Shown here: positions 59,880-64,000 of the stretch, one piece after another
How the letters are laid out: each line of letters opens with the position of its first letter
Numbering within the stretch: the first letter of the stretch is position 1
Assembly: GCA_050084515.1 (NCBI GenBank)
Contig: CM114271.1
Span: 62,620,001-62,684,000 of the forward strand
DNA: 64,000 nt
DNA from: Blasia pusilla
Lineage: Eukaryota > Marchantiophyta > Marchantiopsida > Blasiales
Reading direction: 5' to 3'
Position numbers and translations under genes: made by a program
The notes under the pieces: model-generated
Database searches by the model: none
The model's input: only the letters and a program-made list of their open reading frames with translations
What the model was told of the DNA's origin: nothing

Positions 59880-60010
59880 CAGGCTTGTCGTGTATGTTGT
59901 GTAGTTCTGCCCATGGTGGAGCCCCTATGCAAGTCTGTGATGGCATATGGCATGTTTGATGCCACCTCTCATTAGGATTCCTCAGGGACGATGGATGTGT
60001 CTCAGATGTA
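59880..60010 (+). pseudogene. PHD finger remnant, copy 3
   Basis: CMLCSSAHGGAPMQVCDG, WH and, in another frame, GRWMCLRC align with the PHD fingers of copies 1 and 2. A deletion of about six bases removes the second Cys of CDGC. Confidence 0.68.
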
Positions 60011-60195
60011 CATAGAGTAGGTAGTTCTACATTCCAACTTGTGTTTGTGACATGGATGACAAGAAGGCGACTAACGATGGGGCCAGATGAGCACCCGACC
60101 TTCTTGCTCTTAGCGTCCAAGAGATGTATGTCATGGTAGGTAGGGATAGATGGCTATCTGGAGTTAGAGGGACCTAACCACCAGCTAGGGGGCGA

Positions 60196-60322
60196 TTGGA
60201 GATATTTTGGTACTTCTTGTCTCGTTGTTTGGATGCCATGAGTTAGCATGGGATCGTGCGTGTTTGTGTGTGTGCTTGGTGACAGCGATGTATGTTGTGT
60301 AGCGATGCGTTTGCGCTTGACA
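60196..60322 (+). repeat. R0 block, copy 3
   Basis: Directly follows the PPT AGCTAGGGGGCGA. Starts TTGGAGATATTTTGG and ends GCGCTTGACA. Confidence 0.85.
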
Positions 60323-60324
60323 AT

Positions 60325-60895
60325 TATCACATCTTCGTGAGTAGTGGAGGACATGCTCAATAGGTTGAGGATGACCTGCTGAGGCCCTGGGAAACCTGAG
60401 AGAGCAGGTTTTCTCTTCGTTTTGGCTCATTTGGAGCCATATTGAGGAACTTACTATTTTAGATAAGTACCATTTTGAGTATATGATCAACTTTCAATTT
60501 TGGTAAGTGGCCCTTGACCTCCTACATCAGGTCAAGAGCCAAGGAGGTGACTTGGAAGCATAGGTTACCATGGAGAGAGTTTAAGAGCTCATTCTCTTTT
60601 TTTTGAACCTATTGGCATGAGGCGGCGGAGCTATGGTCTTGCTTGCCTTGTATGTGTAACCCAAACCTCTCATTAGGAGAGTAGGTTTGGTTTGACATTG
60701 AGAGAGACACGTGAGTGTGCACACATGTGAGAACTATGGTGTTGTGAGAGAGAATGGATCTTATTTTATTGGAGATATTTTCGTACTTCTTGTCTCGTTG
60801 TTTGGATGCCATGAGTTAGCATGGGATTGTGCATGTTTGTATGTTTTTTCGGTGACAACGATGAATATTGTGTAGCAATATATATGCGCACGACA
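60325..60895 (+). mobile_element. R1-R0 block (LTR-like), copy 3
   Basis: 60325-60768 matches R1 (24640-25120) with a deletion near its start. 60769-60895 is a second R0 ending GCGCACGACA. R1 and R0 are joined at GGATCTTATTTTA/TTGGAGATATTTT, the same join as at 2750. The copy therefore ends R0-R1-R0. Confidence 0.82.
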
Positions 60896-61126
60896 AAGTA
60901 GGCAAAAAATATAAGGCCCTATGAGAACTTCAGTTCCAATTAATGTAGGGGGCTCAGACTAATCTCATTATCCTTAGGGAATTGTTTTCAATCTAGAGAA
61001 AAAATTGGAACTTAAGCTCATCTCGGAGCTTATTTGTAACTACAATTCTGAATGCTTTGGAATTCATCAAAGGAAATGCATGACTGACCAACTTACGAAC
61101 GTTGGCAGAGTCTATCCTACCTAATT
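60896..61126. other. Unassigned short stretch
   Basis: 61085-61105 (GACCAAC-TACGAAC-TTGGCA) is loosely repeated at 61217-61241, just outside and inside the foldback element. Nothing else seen. Confidence 0.4.
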
Positions 61127-61452
61127 CATAAGGAGGATGATTGTATGGTTACTTAAAAAAATTGTAATGTGTTGATGTGGGTGAAGTCCTCATAGACCCA
61201 TCAAAGCAAAAGTACGGCTGACCAACGTACAAACCTTGGCACATTCTTTCCTCCATTCTCTAATTCATCCATGGAGACCATCAAGGATATCTTACGGCAT
61301 TCATCCTTCCGCCGCTATCATTACATAGAAGTCGTAGAATTATTTATATACTTTCTATAATCTTTGCATTGATGGGTCTACGTTGCTATGAGGACTTCAT
61401 CCACATCAGCACCTTACAATTATTAAATAACCATACAATCATCCTCCTTATG
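61127..61452. mobile_element. Foldback/MITE-like element with about 90-bp inverted ends
   Basis: The left arm 61127-61211 (CATAAGGAGGATGATTGTA through CCCATCAAAGCAAA) is the reverse complement of 61362-61452 with some differences, around a 150-bp centre with no coding content. Its insertion site and target duplication are not clear. Confidence 0.75.
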
Positions 61453-61679
61453 ACGATCAAGGTCGAGAGGGGCCTCAAGTTCTAATTGGCTCTACCTAAA
61501 GTCAGTTCAGCGGAGCCTTGACACAACGACTGGAGAATACGAATCAGACTACATTTTTTTCTATTCTATATTTGAATGCCCGACTGCAAGATGGTCATCC
61601 ACAATCTCATACACTTGCCCAATTGTCATTTAATCAATGTCCGCTTTCGCTTGACCGAGATGTCCAAAAAAATGAGGAA

Positions 61680-62100
61680 TGTGATAAAATAGAATGCGAC
61701 AAAATCACTGAAATATATAACAAATCTTGGAGATACAAAGTGGCCTAGTCCTTCTGTGCGCTCACAGAAAAGCTTTGATGGAACCTGAACCTGGAGATAA
61801 CTCGAAATATGAGAATCCGCTACCGCTGCGACTCTCAACTATTTCACTAATATAGAAACTAGGGTTTTTTACCTATTTTTCCTTGTAGAAAATTTTTCCC
61901 TCAACATGAACATGATACCCTGCATCCTGATGCAATATAGGGTTAGATAGTCCTAGTAACGCTACTCTAGAAACCACCTACGTCATATTACTATGACTCC
62001 TTCGACGTCTAAGTCAGAACCATCAATCTAGACTTCTATCAATATAAGGGGGTTGATCAGATAGATGGTGTTGAGAGAAGTGGATGTTGAGAATCCAACA
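61680..62100 (-). mobile_element. Solo LTR, family R3, third copy
   Basis: On the minus strand it starts TGTTGGATTCTCAAC and ends TATCACA. Flanking bases AGGAA and AGAAA are compatible with a 5-bp target duplication with one change. It is more diverged than the copies at 3928 and 5909. Confidence 0.82.
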
Positions 62101-62545
62101 AGAAAAATAAACATTGTAAAAAACATTTTGAACATTTTATCTTGAAGTTCCTTCTATAATGATCGTTGGTGACAAAAAGAGACTCCATTGGTTGTAAAAG
62201 AGGATGATGTAGGGTTTAGATTTAAATGGACTTAAATCTTAATTTAGGATCAAGAGAAGAGAAAATTGCAAAATGAAGAGGCACTTTCCCATAAAAATAT
62301 AGATTAAAAAAGTTGAAAACCAGTAAATATTTTAATTCACCAAAATTATTTGAAATTAGTGTGAATTTTAATTAATCTCCATGTTAAATTTAAACTTGGT
62401 AATAAATTCACTGTTAAATATTGGTGAAACTTTGTAATCTCATATAACAATAGAAATTTTGAATCAAATATTGCTTCTTTGGGTGTAGAGAATGAAATCC
62501 GAAAAAGCCTAGTTATTAAATTAATAATACTTATCTGTAATTCAC
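62101..62545. other. AT-rich stretch, nothing recognised
   Basis: No ORF or repeat match seen. Confidence 0.45.
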
Positions 62546-62745
62546 ATGGTTGCATAAAAATAAAGAAGTCTGTCCCTAGGACATAGTGACACATGGATGG
62601 ACATGTCTATGAACATGGTTTGCAAGAGATAGGGCCTACACTAATTGCTCATGGTGGGAGGTAGGATGGGGGCAAGCAGGGCAATAAGGGGGAAGGGAGT
62701 AGAGGAGGTGCGGTAAGAGGAGAGAGGAAACTATTACCCATCCAA
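62546..62745. mobile_element. Fragment of hAT MITE family R2
   Basis: ACATGGTTGCATAAAAATA, then ACATGGATGGACATGTC and CATGGTGGGAGG match the first part of the MITE at 45841. The far end is degraded. Confidence 0.6.
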
Positions 62746-63589
62746 AGAGATCATTTTTTTTAAGAGTGTTTCTTGTAGGTTGAAGAGAGGGAAGAAAATT
62801 TTGGAAAAAAATTCACAATTATATTCTCTTTTCTTAGTCACTCGCACAAACTTTGTCTCCTCCTCCCCAGTATGACAACCCGTCTGGATCCGACAGGTTG
62901 CAGCATACATGAAACTTTCCTCGAGCTCCATCCCATCATTTCTCAGTACATAGTTATAAAATTGGAAAATTCATTGGAGCACAAATGTGGAACAAATCAC
63001 TTTTTCCATCCAAGGTTCAAAAAAGATTTCATTTAAGCACACGGATGAAAGTTCCAGATTACATTAAATAATTCGGAATTCCCAAACTACTATGAAATAT
63101 GATGTTGCATCCTCAAAGTGGATTTTTTAGAATATTTCGCACTTCTTTGAGGGAAAAAATTGGTTGGTGGATTCCTACTCCTAGCTCTGACTCTCTTAAG
63201 GCTACAAGCAAAACATAATACATGTGCTTACAAGGGAAATACCTTTTCCCACTTTTGGAAAAAGGTATTTCCTCTCTTTGAACAAAGTCACCAGAGGACC
63301 ATGTGGGAAAGCAAAAAATGTGTACAACATACATCCCAGAAATACTTGAATTCACGGTGTTGTTTTTGACCTAATATATCCTTCCTATTCCATTCCCATT
63401 ATGAACGTCTTTTGTGGCAATGATTTCCATGTTGGCCTCCCGAGCTTATGCGATTTTCTTTGCTCTCTCCACTCTTGGCCTACACATTCTGTTTCTCTTT
63501 ACCCCATTTCTTGACTTGAAAAAAAATAGTGGATTGAGATCATCCACCTTCTAAGGATGCAGTTAACATCAATCTTAGGTTGGATCCGA
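62746..63589. other. Unassigned stretch
   Basis: 62875-62910 contains CAACCCGTCTGGATCCGACAGGTTGCA in pieces, words like the motif clusters at 1-145 and 2360-2480, so a relative of that transposon may lie near. The ORF at 63355-63113 is unrecognised. Confidence 0.4.
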
Positions 63590-64000
63590 AATGTGAATAT
63601 CTCTATAATGTGAACATGTTCCAAAGTCCCTCTGTCTACGAGTCTGAACCTTGCACTTGTAAGATTATCCACTTCCTCCGGAGTGCAGCTGGTTCCTACA
63701 ATAATGGGCCAAATTGTGGTGGTATTCCCTCGAACTCCAATAACACCTTGATATGATTTTCGGAAAGCGCATGATTTATTTTGGTAGAAGAATTACTTCA
63801 ATTGATCCTCCGTCCTCATAAAAGATCAAAGGTTTTCAGTCCCTAGAAGCCTAGTAGTGGTTGTCCAGTCCTTGTACAGTTCTTGTTTAGGAAAGTTCGG
63901 CATACTCTCATGATTCCATCCGATCATGCCCTGTAGGTAGGTCCACGTCCAGGGTTGCTTCGAGAAATATTCCACTTCTGAAGGTTGCGATCCACCTCAA
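63590..64000 (-). pseudogene. Unrecognised coding-like fragment at the window edge
   Basis: Minus-strand frames read GVIGVRGNTTTIWPIIVGTSC and a following segment RFRLVDRGTLEHVHII, with stops and frame changes upstream. The composition looks coding, but no family is recognised and the start lies beyond the window. Confidence 0.25.

Larger units (their letters stand above)
56390..60895 (+). mobile_element. Ty3/Gypsy methyltransferase-PHD element, copy 3 (5'-truncated)
   Basis: Starts inside the methyltransferase and runs through RT, RNase H, integrase, PHD remnant, PPT, R0 and a final R1-R0 block. It lies a few hundred bases downstream of the Helitron helicase, in the opposite orientation to copy 2. 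Gag and protease are missing. Confidence 0.85.

Noticed and set aside
1-64000. Prokaryotic defence systems, CRISPR arrays or operons
   Set aside because: No spaced direct-repeat array and no gene clusters with bacterial ribosome-binding sites; the window is plainly eukaryotic.

Overview
This is nuclear DNA from a streptophyte, most likely a seed-free land plant (bryophyte, lycophyte or fern) or a charophyte alga; the sequence alone does not give the species. The reasons are plant-type introns with GT-AG borders, a degenerate interstitial array of the plant telomere unit TTTAGGG, a plant-like aminotransferase gene, and a dense mix of LTR retrotransposons, LINE-like elements, a Helitron and hAT-type elements. 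No prokaryotic operon, CRISPR array, rRNA or convincing tRNA gene is visible.

Layout. 1-2050: remains of a DNA-transposon protein (minus). 2.5-6.8 kb: LTR fragments and a three-level nest in which a solo LTR sits in a hAT-type MITE, which sits in another LTR. 9.2-18.1 kb: the only intact host gene I can support, a six-exon class V aminotransferase / cysteine-desulfurase-like gene on the minus strand, whose introns carry LINE tails and a tandem repeat. 18.5-19.9 kb: 3' part of a LINE-like element. 21.6-22.4 kb: telomere-like repeat. 24.6-25.6 kb: LTR plus leader. 28.5-30.3 kb: a second LINE-like ORF with an internal deletion. 30.4-35.9 kb: Ty3/Gypsy copy 1. 35.9-36.4 kb: zinc-finger start of a hAT-like gene cut by copy 1. 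37.5-38.7 kb: LTR of another family. 39.4-39.6 kb: long hairpin. 44.7-55.7 kb: a Helitron split by a hAT MITE, itself split by Ty3/Gypsy copy 2 (45973-54204). 56.4-60.9 kb: copy 3. 61-62.7 kb: a foldback element, a solo LTR and a MITE fragment.

The most striking content is the Ty3/Gypsy family present as three decayed copies. Read together they show the order Gag - protease - C5 cytosine DNA methyltransferase - reverse transcriptase - RNase H - integrase - PHD finger. The methyltransferase lies between protease and RT, with motif I (DLFGG, copy 2), the PC motif (GWPCQGHS, copy 1), ENV (copies 1 and 2) and late motifs (all three). The PHD finger follows the integrase. Such an element could both write DNA methylation and bind histone tails. 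Methyltransferase capture by retrotransposons has been reported in charophytes and dinoflagellates (de Mendoza and colleagues, 2018); I do not know of a report of this capture combined with a PHD finger.

All three copies are broken: copy 1 lacks motif I and Gag, copy 2 lacks RT and most of RNase H, copy 3 is truncated in the methyltransferase. Many of their stop codons look like C-to-T changes at CAG or CGA, as expected after long methylation. The end blocks of the family are arranged in an unusual way (see findings).
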